Below, in pieces: positions 24,630 through 33,073 of a stretch of DNA of 64,000 nt; the first letter of the stretch is position 1; every line of letters begins with the position of its first letter. A program made the position numbers and the translations under genes. The stretch is from CBDCDJ01 sp965215355. Lineage in GTDB: Bacteria; Deinococcota; Deinococci; Deinococcales; Trueperaceae. Where the stretch lies: positions 186,001 through 250,000 of the forward strand of contig CBDCDJ010000007.1 in assembly GCA_965215355.1 (NCBI GenBank). Reading direction: 5' to 3'. The notes below the pieces were generated by a model. That model was not told the DNA's origin. It searched no databases and saw nothing but the letters and a program-made list of their open reading frames with translations.

Positions 24630-25868
24630 ATGAGCACCCTGAACCCAAAACGAACCGTCGCCGAACTCAAAGACCTCCGCTCGTTCACCGCCGACGACAA
24701 CGGCGCGCAGCGCGTGGCGTTTACGAAAACCTGGGCCGAGGCGAGGGCCTGGCTCAAACAGAAGCTTGACGACCTGCCCGTCGAAGTTCACACCGACGAA
24801 GCGGGCAACCTCTGGGCCACGATGACGGGCGAGTCGGACACGGCGCTCCTCATCGGCGGCCACATCGACAGCGTGCCGAACGGGGGTTGGCTGGACGGCA
24901 GTTTGAACACCCTCGCGGGCGTGGAAATCCTGCGGCGGCTGGCCGACGAGTACGGCGGCCAGCCGCCGGTCACGGTGCGTTTGGTGGACTGGGCCGACGA
25001 AGAGGGGGCGCGCTTCGGCAAGAGTTTGTTCGGCTCGTCGGCCTGCTCGGGCAACCTGGACATGGACGAGGCGAGGGGGCTTAGGGACAAGGACGGGGTT
25101 TCCTTGCCCGACGCCCTCAAAGAGCACGGCATCGACCTCGAGCGGGTCAAAGAGTCGGGTAAAGAACTGACTGGGGCGGGAGCTTATCTCGAGCTGCACG
25201 TCGAACAAGGCCCGGTGCTCCTCGATTTAGACTTACCTTTGGGCACGGTCCTGGGCACCTTCGGCGTCGAGCGGCACGCGATGACCTTTCACGGCCAAGC
25301 CGCGCACTCGGGCTCGACCCCGATGAACCGCCGCCGCGACGCTTTTTTGGCCGCCTCGAGAATGTCACCAGAGATTTACAACATCACCGACCGCCACGGC
25401 GGCGTCTGCACCATCGGCAGTTGCGTCACCAAACCCGGCATCGTCACGTCCGTGGTCGAAGAGTGCCGCATCACCCTCGACCAGCGCCACCTGGACGCGG
25501 ACGCGCTCGCCGCCATGTTGCAAGAAGCGAAAGACGCCAGCGAGCGTTTTGCCGAAGAGGGCGACGTAACCGTTGACTGGGAACGCCTGTGGAGCATCGC
25601 CCCCGAACCGTTCGACGAAGACCTGTTGCGGATGTGCGACGAGGCGATTGAAGAAACCTGCGGTCAGCTTCACCGCCTGCCGAGCGGCCCGCTGCACGAC
25701 GCCGCCGAGGTCGCCAAGGCGGGCGTGCCCACGGTGATGATGTTCGTGCAGAGCCTCCACGGCATCTCGCACAACAAAATCGAGGACACCAAAGAAGAGC
25801 ACATCGAGATGTCGGTGACGGCGCTCGACAAGCTCGCTGAAAAGGCGATGGCCTGGCTTGCGGAGTGA
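24630..25868 (+). CDS. Zn-dependent M20-family amidase (carbamoylase/allantoate amidohydrolase type)
   Basis: A 412-residue binuclear-metal hydrolase of the hydantoinase/carbamoylase branch of peptidase family M20. Metal-binding motifs appear as GGHIDSVPNGGWLDGSLN (His and Asp, about residues 77-94), WADEEGARF with the catalytic Glu pair, and a late HGISHNKIEDT with His. HVEQGPVLL and GQAAHSGSTPMNRRRDA mark the dimerisation lid. Substrates in this branch are N-carbamoyl amino acids, allantoate or ureidoglycolate-type compounds; which applies here cannot be decided. Single gene, ATG start shortly after a TTTAAT box. Confidence 0.88.
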   Translation: MSTLNPKRTVAELKDLRSFTADDNGAQRVAFTKTWAEARAWLKQKLDDLPVEVHTDEAGNLWATMTGESDTALLIGGHIDSVPNGGWLDGSLNTLAGVEILRRLADEYGGQPPVTVRLVDWADEEGARFGKSLFGSSACSGNLDMDEARGLRDKDGVSLPDALKEHGIDLERVKESGKELTGAGAYLELHVEQGPVLLDLDLPLGTVLGTFGVERHAMTFHGQAAHSGSTPMNRRRDAFLAASRMSPEIYNITDRHGGVCTIGSCVTKPGIVTSVVEECRITLDQRHLDADALAAMLQEAKDASERFAEEGDVTVDWERLWSIAPEPFDEDLLRMCDEAIEETCGQLHRLPSGPLHDAAEVAKAGVPTVMMFVQSLHGISHNKIEDTKEEHIEMSVTALDKLAEKAMAWLAE

Positions 25869-25902
25869 CCGGGTAGCTCAGTCCTCATATCACGCCGGCA
25901 TT

Positions 25903-25928
25903 AAAGTACCGAGTATCGAGTAGAAAGT
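25903..25928 (-). repeat. Dispersed 26-base intergenic repeat, copy 1
   Basis: On the minus strand this reads ACTTTCTACTCG followed by ATACTCGGTACTTT. It differs at three positions from copies at 61683-61708 and 62790-62813 on the plus strand. A relative of the T-box leader element lies next to it at 25937-25954. All copies are intergenic. Confidence 0.55.
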
Positions 25929-25963
25929 AAAAAAGAGAGTTGTCGGTCGTTCGTCAGCCGGAC

Positions 25964-27046
25964 TCAGTCCTCGAGCCCCGGATGTTTCTGCTTGGCCTCG
26001 GACTTCTTAGCGTTCAGGGTAACGTCTTGGTTCAGGCCCAGTTCTTGCTGCTTCGCGGGTGAGGTTCCTTTCGGTGGTCGCCCGACGTGCAGGCGCACGC
26101 CGCGCCAGCTCAGTTTGAGGTCTTCGGGAAACGAGTGCGCGCCATGCTCGACGCCGAAGGCGCGCCAGCGGTTCGGCGGCACCTTGCCTTTTTGCGCCAC
26201 GAACGCTTCGAACCGCGCCACCCAGGCGTCGAAGGCGGTCATGATTTCATCTTCTCGAATCATGTCTTCGGCCTGGTTGTCGCTGTAGGGCAGGTTCAGG
26301 CCGGTGTGCGCGTGCGTCCAGAGGTCGTCCGGCACTTCAATCCCACTGTACCGGCACTGCCACACCAAGGGTGCGTAAGCCTGGCGCATGTCGTCGAAAG
26401 GTTCTTCGTCGGGGTCGAAGTAGGACTTGTGGCGCAGCTTTTTGGGATACCCTTCCGCGTCCATCTCGTCCGCGCCCGCGTCCGAGTACAGGAAAAAGGC
26501 GGCGCTGCGGCCCTCGAGATGGTTCACGCTCAACTCGTCCCACTCGGGGCGGTGCTCCAGGGCCATCGCCTGCTCGGGATTTTTGAAACCGATGGTGTCG
26601 GGTTCAGGATTGCCGCCGTTGGCGCACACCAAGCGGTCGAACATCAGTTTGAGGTTGCTCGTCGGGCCGTACCAGTTTACGGGACCGATCATCGCCACGG
26701 CGTCGGCTAAGTCGAGGCGGCTGTACATTTCCAGGTCCCACATCAGGTCGGGCTCGCTTTTGCTGTTCGACTCGTAGCAGTTGCAGGGCCAGACGCAGAG
26801 CGCCATCGAGGTCGAGACGCAGGCGTTGCAGCTTTGAATCCGCGCCCGCCCCGCGACGTTGCCGAGGTCTTCGAGGTCGATTTCCCAGTCCTGCGGCAGC
26901 CGTTCGGCCATCCGCAACATCAGGGTGCGCGCTTTTGAGTCTACCCCCGGACAGTTGTACTGGCGGCGGTTCGAGCCGGCCACGAGCAGCACGCGAAAGG
27001 GTCGTTCCGTTACGGGCAAGTGTCCGTTGTCGTCGTTGGGTTGCAC
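25964..27046 (-). CDS. Flavodoxin-like NAD(P)H-dependent oxidoreductase family protein
   Basis: A 360-residue protein whose first 200 residues look like an NADPH-dependent FMN reductase/flavodoxin-fold domain: VLLVAGSNRRQYNCPGVDSK (FMN phosphate loop), LPQDWEIDLEDL, a cysteine-rich stretch ACVSTSMALCVWPCNCYES, then LADAVAMIGPVNWYGPTSNLKLMFDRL, which is the typical flavin-binding loop for quinone/azo reductases. The C-terminal 150 residues (DPDEEPFDDMRQAYAPLVW, VARFEAFVAQKGK) are an extension I do not recognise. Cysteines in the first half could hold a metal or cluster. GTG 27046 follows GGAGG; upstream in-frame TTG 27091 is less likely. Confidence 0.75.
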   Translation of the reverse strand: MQPNDDNGHLPVTERPFRVLLVAGSNRRQYNCPGVDSKARTLMLRMAERLPQDWEIDLEDLGNVAGRARIQSCNACVSTSMALCVWPCNCYESNSKSEPDLMWDLEMYSRLDLADAVAMIGPVNWYGPTSNLKLMFDRLVCANGGNPEPDTIGFKNPEQAMALEHRPEWDELSVNHLEGRSAAFFLYSDAGADEMDAEGYPKKLRHKSYFDPDEEPFDDMRQAYAPLVWQCRYSGIEVPDDLWTHAHTGLNLPYSDNQAEDMIREDEIMTAFDAWVARFEAFVAQKGKVPPNRWRAFGVEHGAHSFPEDLKLSWRGVRLHVGRPPKGTSPAKQQELGLNQDVTLNAKKSEAKQKHPGLED

Positions 27047-27176
27047 AGGTCCTCCAGAAAGCTGAATTTTTCTCAGCGTACAGGGCGGCAATGAGCGAAA
27101 CTGTGACGGAAGCGGGCGCTGCAGGTGTTAAGCTCGGCTCGAGCATTCTCCCCAACACTTTCTCGAGAGGCAGTTT

Positions 27177-27584
27177 ATGAGCGACCGGCAGGCAAGCCTA
27201 ACCATCTGGGTACTCCTCATCATCGCCCTGGTCGTCAACGCGGCGGGCTTTTTTTTGAACTGGTACGACAAGTTCGCGTGGTTCGACAAGGTCGACCACG
27301 GCTTCACCACCTTCGCGCTGACGCTCTACCTGGGGTTTTACCTCGTCGGCAAGGTCTTGACCGGTTCGCAACGGCACCGCGTCCTGTTCGTCCTGGTCGT
27401 GGCAAGTTTGGGTTTGGCGGTCGGAACGGTCTGGGAATTCGCTGAGTGGGCTTATGACGAGGTGGTGCCCGGCGACAACATCAAGGGCAAGTTCGACACC
27501 ATCACCGACCTGATGATGGACACGCTCGGAGCGCTGCTGGCGGGCGTGGCGTGTTTGGGGCTGGCTCGAGTCAAAACGTCTTAG
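27177..27584 (+). CDS. Small membrane protein (DUF2238/YjdF-like)
   Basis: A 135-residue protein with four predicted membrane spans (residues about 9-27, 40-60, 67-88, 108-128). WYDKFAWFDKVDHGFTTFALTLYLG, the middle VGTVWEFAEWAYDE and the final DTITDLMMDTLGALLAG match the DUF2238 (YjdF) type of small membrane proteins, whose function is not known to me. It stands alone between a divergent reductase and a convergent MFS gene. Confidence 0.65.
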   Translation: MSDRQASLTIWVLLIIALVVNAAGFFLNWYDKFAWFDKVDHGFTTFALTLYLGFYLVGKVLTGSQRHRVLFVLVVASLGLAVGTVWEFAEWAYDEVVPGDNIKGKFDTITDLMMDTLGALLAGVACLGLARVKTS

Positions 27585-27638
27585 GCTGTAAAGGGACCGG
27601 ACTGCAACGAACACTGCCACTTCAGGCACTGCTTCCGC

Positions 27639-28958
27639 TCAATCGGCCGCCACGTCCGGCAACTCGCTTTCGACCTTGCGGGAGCGCGGCAGCAGATAGC
27701 CCGACAAGCCGCACAGCGCCTGAAAAAGCCCGGCCAGCACGAACATCAGCGCGTAACCGCGGCCGTCGCCCGTGCCTAGAAGAGGCGCGAGGGTTGCCCC
27801 GAGGTTGCCCTGCATAGCAGGCTCAAACACCTGGTCGGCGAGAACCCCCGACAACAGCAGGGCGAGCGGCGTCAGCGCGTTTGTGATAAGCGGCCTCACG
27901 GCGAGCACCCGGCCCTGCAGGTCGGGCTCGACCTTGCTCTGCCAGATGGCGAGGCTCGAGCCGCCGATGATGGGTGTGAGAAAGCCGGGCAAAAAACCCG
28001 CCAGCATCCACATGGCTAAGCTCTGTCCGAGCCCGAGCAGGCTGAACCCTAACAACCCGCTGAGAACAAGGCCGCCAAACACCCCGTGGACGCGCGGCCG
28101 CGGCCCGCCCCAGGCGGTCATCAGCAGCCCGCCGACGAACCAGCCCCCGCCGAAGATACTGTAGACGAGTCCGAGCGTAACGGTGTCCCCACCCGAGCGG
28201 GCCAGGATAAGGGGTGTGATGAGCGGCCCCACAAGGGAAGAAATGAAGCTCGAGCCTGCAAACACCAGCAGCAGGCCGAGCAAGCCGGGACGCTGCCGAA
28301 TGTAGCCAAGACCGCCGAGCGAGCGCCGCCACAAGGGTTTTTCCTTTTCACGCCGTCCCTCTTCGCTCTCCGGGGGCCGCGGAATGGTGAGGGCGAGCGT
28401 TACGGAGACGGCAAACAAAAAGGTCGCCACGTCGACGAGCATGACCGCGCTAACACCTATAAGAGGCACGAGTGCACCCGCTAAAAGCGGCCCGCCCAGC
28501 CCACCGACGCCCTCACCCACCGTGCGCAAGCCGTTGGCTCGCCCTAAATGGGCTTTGGGGACGAGCAAACTCAAGCTCGCCGCTTGCGCGGGGAACTGAA
28601 AAGCCCGAAAAGCGCCCGCGACAGCCAGAAGGGGATAAATGGCCCAGACCGGACCCTTCAAGCCGATAAGAGCGAGGAGCGCAAACGTCGTAAAGGCTTG
28701 GCCGGTGTCGGCGAGGATCATCGCCCACTTGCGGTCAATCTGGTCTACGACCGCCCCGGCGAACGGGCCGATGAGAAAAGAAGGCAAAAAGTTGGCGAGT
28801 GCGGTAAGCGCTAACGGCGTAGCCTGCCCCGTCTCCTGAAACAGCCACACCCCGAGCGCAAAGGCGGTGAGGCTCGAGCCGAGCCCCGAAGCGGTCTGCG
28901 CCAACCACAGCCAAAAAAAGGTGCGGAGGCCGGGCTGCCGAAAAAGGGGGAGGTGCAT
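27639..28958 (-). CDS. MFS transporter (EntS/macrolide-efflux-like)
   Basis: A 439-residue inner-membrane exporter of the major facilitator superfamily with about 12 spans. The start FFWLWLAQTASGLGSSLTAFALGVWLFQETG and the loop GAVVDQIDRKWAMILADTGQA between spans 2 and 3 are typical of the MFS_3 group that exports siderophores or macrolides. The second half repeats a GGPRPRVHGVF loop. The compound exported is not known and no regulator is adjacent. Its promoter must lie in the repeat-rich 28959-29229 gap shared with the thioredoxin gene. Confidence 0.85.
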   Translation of the reverse strand: MHLPLFRQPGLRTFFWLWLAQTASGLGSSLTAFALGVWLFQETGQATPLALTALANFLPSFLIGPFAGAVVDQIDRKWAMILADTGQAFTTFALLALIGLKGPVWAIYPLLAVAGAFRAFQFPAQAASLSLLVPKAHLGRANGLRTVGEGVGGLGGPLLAGALVPLIGVSAVMLVDVATFLFAVSVTLALTIPRPPESEEGRREKEKPLWRRSLGGLGYIRQRPGLLGLLLVFAGSSFISSLVGPLITPLILARSGGDTVTLGLVYSIFGGGWFVGGLLMTAWGGPRPRVHGVFGGLVLSGLLGFSLLGLGQSLAMWMLAGFLPGFLTPIIGGSSLAIWQSKVEPDLQGRVLAVRPLITNALTPLALLLSGVLADQVFEPAMQGNLGATLAPLLGTGDGRGYALMFVLAGLFQALCGLSGYLLPRSRKVESELPDVAAD

Positions 28959-29087
28959 TTCTTTCAGTTTACCTCTGCTGCTCAGCTCGTTTGGGCGCGC
29001 GTCAGGTAGAAGCTCGAGCGGCGCTTCCGCACTTCGCGGTGCAAGGCGGCCGAACCTTCTCGACTACGACGAGTTCAACCAGCGCCA

Positions 29088-29138
29088 CCACCTCACCTTC
29101 GACACCACCTCACCTTCGACACCACCTCACCTTCGATA
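29088..29138. repeat. 17-base tandem repeat, three copies
   Basis: CCACCTCACCTTCGACA occurs three times head to tail (29088-29104, 29105-29121, 29122-29138, the last with one change). It lies in the 271-base gap upstream of the thioredoxin gene. It is intergenic, and I see no protein or RNA in it. Confidence 0.85.
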
Positions 29139-29177
29139 CCTGCGCAGATGGCAGGCTCGCGCTCGAGGCTTTTTCAG

Positions 29178-29224
29178 TACCGACACTGCTTTTACCGACA
29201 CTGCTTTTACCGGCGCTGTAAACT
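29178..29224. repeat. 15-base tandem repeat running into the thioredoxin promoter
   Basis: TACCGACACTGCTTT is present twice (29178-29192, 29193-29207) and partly a third time as TACCGGCGCTG; the third copy runs directly into TAAACT (29219-29224), the -10 box of the thioredoxin gene. Copy-number change here would alter the sequence upstream of that promoter. Confidence 0.75.
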
Positions 29225-29229
29225 GGCGT

Positions 29230-29673
29230 ATGGACAACGCGACAGACAACACGACGGGTACCGTGAAATGTACGAACTGCGGCACGAAAAACCGTTTGAA
29301 AACCCCACCCCCGGGTCAGCTGCCGGTCTGCGGCAAGTGCGGGCAAAGTTTGCCCTGGCTGGTGAACGCGACCGACGCCTCGTTCGCGGGCGAAGTCGAC
29401 GCGGCCGTGCCGGTGCTGGTGGACTTTTGGGCACCCTGGTGCGGGCCGTGCCGAGTCGTCGCGCCCGTTTTGGAAGAGGTGTCCAGGGACTTGGCGGGCA
29501 AGCTCAAAGTCGTCAAGCTCAACGTGGACGAGCATCCTCTGACCTCGAGCCGCTACCGGGCGCGGAGCATCCCCATGTTGATGGTGTTTAAAAACGGCGC
29601 GGCGGTCGACACCTTCGTCGGCGCGCTGCCCAAGGGGCCGCTGCTGCAAAAGCTGCGCCCGCACTTGGCGTGA
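29230..29673 (+). CDS. Thioredoxin 2-type protein with zinc ribbon
   Basis: A 147-residue thiol-disulfide oxidoreductase. An N-terminal zinc ribbon with C14, C17, C34 and C37 (CTNC and CGKC) precedes a thioredoxin fold with the redox site WCGPC (C71, C74), the cis-proline in RSIPML and the closing KNGAAVDTFVGAL. This layout is that of TrxC, which is often linked to oxidative stress. The start ATG 29230 lies 5 bases after a TAAACT box, so it is leaderless; longer in-frame starts fall in the tandem repeats and are rejected. It overlaps the next gene by 4 bases. Confidence 0.93.
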   Translation: MDNATDNTTGTVKCTNCGTKNRLKTPPPGQLPVCGKCGQSLPWLVNATDASFAGEVDAAVPVLVDFWAPWCGPCRVVAPVLEEVSRDLAGKLKVVKLNVDEHPLTSSRYRARSIPMLMVFKNGAAVDTFVGALPKGPLLQKLRPHLA

Positions 29674-30812
29674 GCGAAGTCGTCGCGCTCTCGAGCCGCC
29701 TCGTCGCAATTCCCTCGGTGAGCCGCGACAGCAACGTGGGCGTCAGCGACGTTTTGCACGAGGTTCTGACGGAGCACGGTTTCGAGGTGGAACGGCTCAC
29801 CTACCGCGACGACGAGGACGTGGAAAAAGTCAGCCTCGTCGCCAAGCGCGGGACGGGTCGCGGCGGTCTCGGCTTTTTCTCACACTCGGACGTGGTGCCC
29901 GCCGACGAGACCTTGTGGCGTCCGTTCCATCCGGTTGTAAGGGGCGGCAGACTTTACGGGCGCGGCAGCTGCGACATGAAAGGCCCGCTCGCCGCGACGC
30001 TGCTGGCGGCGGCGAGCGTCGAGGTGGGCAAGCTTAAAAAACCTCTTTACCTCGTCGTGACCGCCGACGAGGAAAACGGCTTCGGCGGCGCGAAAAAGTT
30101 GCTCGAGTCTCGGCTTTTCAAGGACCACGGCTGGCCCGGCTTGGGCGTCGTCGCCGAGCCGACCGAGCTGCAGCCCGTTTACGCGCACAAGGGCGGCTAC
30201 CACGTTTTCGTCACCGCGCACGGCGCGGCGGCCCACACCAGCACCGACAAGGGCGTGTCGGCCAACTTCCTCATCGCGCCGTTTTTGGCCGAGATGGCCG
30301 AGCTGCGAGACGTCTTCATGAGCGACGCGCGTTTTCAAGACGACGAGTTCGACCCGCCCACCAACGGCTTCAACCTCACCCTCGACGACAACGACTGCGC
30401 CAAAAACGTGACCGCCGCCAAAACGGTCGCCACGCTCAACTTCCGCTCGATGCCGCGGGGAAACGCGGCGGAGGTGGTCGACGTCATCACCCGAAAGGCC
30501 CAAGCTTACGGTTTTGAAGTGACGCACAGCGGTTACGAGGCCTTCTACACGCCGCCGGACGCTGAGGTCGTGAAGCTCGCGTTGAGAGCGACGGGCGCGC
30601 CTCGAGCCCTCACCGTGCCCTACGGCACCGACGCGCTCGTGCTGCACGAACAGCTGCCGCTCGTCGTGCTCGGGCCGGGCAGCGTTCAGCAGGCGCACAC
30701 GGTGAACGAGTTCGTCGAGGTCGCGCAGTTGGAGCGCGCGCAGGCCGTTTATAAAAAGATGATTGAGGACTACTGCTGTGTTGGGCTGGGGAGTAGGGAA
30801 GAGCGGGCGTAG
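29670..30812 (+). CDS. M20 family metallopeptidase (ArgE/DapE/CPG2 group)
   Basis: A 380-residue binuclear zinc hydrolase. Visible metal and catalytic motifs: GFFSHSDVVPADE (His, Asp; about residues 68-80), YGRGSCDMKGPLAA with the bridging Asp, VTADEENGFGGAKK with the catalytic Glu pair, and VVAEPTELQPV. The lid domain has the HGAAAHTSTDKG stretch. Members of this group deacylate or desuccinylate amino acids or cleave peptides; the exact substrate is not identifiable. GTG start overlapping the thioredoxin stop (GTGA), so the two are coupled in one operon. Confidence 0.85.
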   Translation: MSEVVALSSRLVAIPSVSRDSNVGVSDVLHEVLTEHGFEVERLTYRDDEDVEKVSLVAKRGTGRGGLGFFSHSDVVPADETLWRPFHPVVRGGRLYGRGSCDMKGPLAATLLAAASVEVGKLKKPLYLVVTADEENGFGGAKKLLESRLFKDHGWPGLGVVAEPTELQPVYAHKGGYHVFVTAHGAAAHTSTDKGVSANFLIAPFLAEMAELRDVFMSDARFQDDEFDPPTNGFNLTLDDNDCAKNVTAAKTVATLNFRSMPRGNAAEVVDVITRKAQAYGFEVTHSGYEAFYTPPDAEVVKLALRATGAPRALTVPYGTDALVLHEQLPLVVLGPGSVQQAHTVNEFVEVAQLERAQAVYKKMIEDYCCVGLGSREERA

Positions 30813-30890
30813 AGTCACAAGCTTTTACGCTCCTACTCCACCCCGCTACCCGTACAAGCCGACCCCCGCAGCGCGCTATGATGGACGGCG

Positions 30891-31679
30891 ATGAGCGAAC
30901 CCCTCTGGCACGACGCCTTTTACCGGTTTGTGCGGGTCGAGGACCCCGCCGAGGTCGCCATGAGGCTCGAGGCGCTGTGCAGCGAGGCCGGAGTTTTGGG
31001 TACCCTTCTCGTCGCCACCGAAGGCGTCAACGGGATGCTCGTCGGGACCGCCGCGGGCTTGGCGCGGGTGCGGGCGGCGTTGGCGCGGGACGCGCGCTTT
31101 GCCGGAATGTTTTACAAGCGCACGTCCACGTCTAAAATGCCTTTCGGACGTCTCAAAGTCAAGGTCAAACGCGAACTCGTCCCGCTCGGGGTGGAGGGTG
31201 TCGCCGTGAGCCCCGCTGCCGCCGCCGCGGCCGACCTGTCGCCGTCCGAGTGGCGGGCGCTGTTGGCACGGGACGACGTGGTGATTATCGACAACCGCAA
31301 CAGCTTCGAACACGCCCTGGGCCACTTCAAGGGGGCCGTCGACCCCGGCGTGACCAACTTTCGGGCGTTCGCGGCCTACGCGTCGGCACACCTGTCCGAG
31401 TGGCAGGACAAAAAGGTCGCCATGTACTGTACCGGCGGCGTCCGCTGTGAAAAGTCGAGCGCCTGGCTGCGCGGTCTGGGCCTGGAGGTGTACCAGTTGC
31501 GCGGCGGCATCCTCGAGTATTTCGCCGCCACCCCCGACGCCGAACGGGACTTTGTCGGCGAGTGCTTCGTCTTCGACGACCGTGTGGCGCTTGCTACGAA
31601 CCTGCGAGAAACCACCAAAACACGTGAAGAGGTTGACGCGCTGTGCGGGGCGGCTCGAGAAACCCACTCGACCTCTTAA
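30891..31679 (+). CDS. trhO: tRNA uridine(34) hydroxylase (rhodanese-domain, YceA/UPF0176)
   Basis: A 262-residue protein that matches TrhO, which hydroxylates U34 of certain tRNAs on the way to 5-methoxyuridine or cmo5U. The N-terminal ferredoxin-like domain contains GTLLVATEGVNGMLVG. The rhodanese domain has DVVIIDNRNSFEHALGHFKGA, FRAFAAY and the active-site loop YCTGGVRCEKSSAWL with its cysteine near residue 179. A TATGAT box lies 8 bases before the ATG, so the mRNA has almost no leader. It stands alone and is followed by a convergent gene. Confidence 0.92.
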   Translation: MSEPLWHDAFYRFVRVEDPAEVAMRLEALCSEAGVLGTLLVATEGVNGMLVGTAAGLARVRAALARDARFAGMFYKRTSTSKMPFGRLKVKVKRELVPLGVEGVAVSPAAAAAADLSPSEWRALLARDDVVIIDNRNSFEHALGHFKGAVDPGVTNFRAFAAYASAHLSEWQDKKVAMYCTGGVRCEKSSAWLRGLGLEVYQLRGGILEYFAATPDAERDFVGECFVFDDRVALATNLRETTKTREEVDALCGAARETHSTS

Positions 31680-31775
31680 GAGCTGCCCCCACCAACATTT
31701 CGTAGCTTTCTTGCTTCCTGTTTCTCACTTCCAGTCCTACAACAAGCACCGTGCAGACTGGAACCTCAACCCGAC

Positions 31776-32828
31776 CTAAAGCACCCTCTCCGCCACCTCG
31801 ACCCGCAGCAGCGAGCGGACGTGCTCGATGTGGCTGAAAATCGTCGCCTGGGGCGAGCCCGCGAACAGCAGGCCCACCGCGGCGTTCTCGAGCGTGAGCA
31901 TGAGTGAGCCCGAATCACCCCCGGCGGACATGGGCGTGGTGACGACCTGGTCGGTAAAGCGCCCCACCCGGCCCACGCCGTAGTTCACGTCGACGGTCGC
32001 GTCGGTAACGGTGACGCGGCCGGTCGTAAAGTGCGTGGTGCGGCCGGTTTTTTTCAAAACCGCGCCGACCGTGACCTGGTCCCGCGGTTGCCAGCCGCGT
32101 ACAAAGCCGCTCCAGTACACCTCGCGGCTCAGGTCGGCGAAGTCGCCCTCGGCGACGGCGGCGTCGACCAAGTTGCGGTGTTCTTCGAGCGGTTTGGCGG
32201 GGGTCAGGTCGATGGGCACGTAACGGCTCAGCCGCGCGACGATGTCGGCCGGGTTGACGCCGCCGTCGAACGGGCCGGGTTGCAAGACGGGGTCGCCGAG
32301 GGTGGCCGCGTTGGTGTTGGCGAGCACGTGGTTGTTCGACAGGATGTAATACTTGCCCGGCACCCCGACGCCGTGGCGGGGCGGGCTCGAGCCGCTTCCC
32401 GGCAACAGGTCGTACACGCAGGTCGCCGCCGTGCCCGCGGTGATGCCGAAGTGCCCGACGCTGTAGCCCCCCTTGACCGGCCGCAGCCGTGTGGCGAGGG
32501 TGTGAACCCCGACGCCCAAGGGGTTGCCCCTCATCCCCGCAAACGGATAGCCGATGGCCAGCACGTCGGTCGGCAGGTCGGCCAGCTTGGTCGGCACGAG
32601 GTCGGCCTTAGCGAGCAGCGTCTTGGGCAGTTTTTGCGTGACGAGGACGATCAGGGCCGCTTTGCCGGTCGGCTCCCCCTTCGTCCACTTCACCCCGACG
32701 CCGAGCCCGACGACGTTCGGGTAGAGCGCGACCGGGCTCAAGACTTGTGGCCGCATTTCGACGACGGCCTCGGACAGTTCAGCCTGAGCCGTGGCCGACA
32801 GGCTCATCTTTTTAGGGTCGAGGTTCAT
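31776..32828 (-). CDS. Trypsin-like serine protease with N-terminal module
   Basis: A 350-residue protein with an intact trypsin-like triad as I read it: H167 in YILSNNHVLAN, D222 in NLVDAAVAEGDF, and S306 in SAGGDSGSL. Residues about 36-93 form a separate module (YPNVVGLGVG, then IVLVTQKLPK and LPTDVLAIG). No clear signal peptide is seen at the start, so location is uncertain. The gene overlaps, by 4 bases, a small upstream gene that encodes a free copy of that same module. The module may be a prodomain or a docking/inhibitory unit (inference). Substrate unknown. Confidence 0.75.
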   Translation of the reverse strand: MNLDPKKMSLSATAQAELSEAVVEMRPQVLSPVALYPNVVGLGVGVKWTKGEPTGKAALIVLVTQKLPKTLLAKADLVPTKLADLPTDVLAIGYPFAGMRGNPLGVGVHTLATRLRPVKGGYSVGHFGITAGTAATCVYDLLPGSGSSPPRHGVGVPGKYYILSNNHVLANTNAATLGDPVLQPGPFDGGVNPADIVARLSRYVPIDLTPAKPLEEHRNLVDAAVAEGDFADLSREVYWSGFVRGWQPRDQVTVGAVLKKTGRTTHFTTGRVTVTDATVDVNYGVGRVGRFTDQVVTTPMSAGGDSGSLMLTLENAAVGLLFAGSPQATIFSHIEHVRSLLRVEVAERVL

Positions 32829-33073
32829 TTCAGCCCCTGAGCCTGCACCGCTTGCGCCTGCACCACGCCGACTTCCTCGACGTCGCAGGGGTAAGAACCT
32901 ACCGTTTTGGGAACGAGTTCGTCGGGTTTAAGGTCCGCGCTCGAGACCTTGCGGCTCACCAAAACCTTGACGACGGTTTGTCCCGCCCGCTCCCCGACCC
33001 CCACGCCGACCACGTTGGGCAACCGCAGCAGCGCGGCCCGGTGGGCGGCGACGATTTTCCGAACCTCTTCCAC
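32825..33073 (-). CDS. Small protein equal to the protease N-terminal module
   Basis: An 82-residue protein: a helix (EEVRKIVAAHRAALLRL) followed by LPNVVGVGVGER, VVKVLVSRKVSSADL and a KTVGSYPCDVEEVG end. This matches residues about 36-93 of the adjacent protease segment by segment (PNVVG-GVG, V-VLV--K, L--DEL/DLVP, VG/AIG). GTG start with AGAGG upstream. Its ATGA overlap with the protease gene indicates coupled translation in a fixed ratio. It could act as an inhibitor, chaperone or targeting partner of the protease; none of this is shown. Confidence 0.7.
   Translation of the reverse strand: MEEVRKIVAAHRAALLRLPNVVGVGVGERAGQTVVKVLVSRKVSSADLKPDELVPKTVGSYPCDVEEVGVVQAQAVQAQGLK

Noticed and set aside
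29088..29207. Tandem repeats considered as a CRISPR array
   Set aside because: Units are directly adjacent with no unique spacers, and no cas gene is in the window.
28867..29229. N-terminal extension of the thioredoxin frame
   Set aside because: It would translate the tandem repeats and overlap the MFS gene start; the zinc-ribbon form is complete from ATG 29230.
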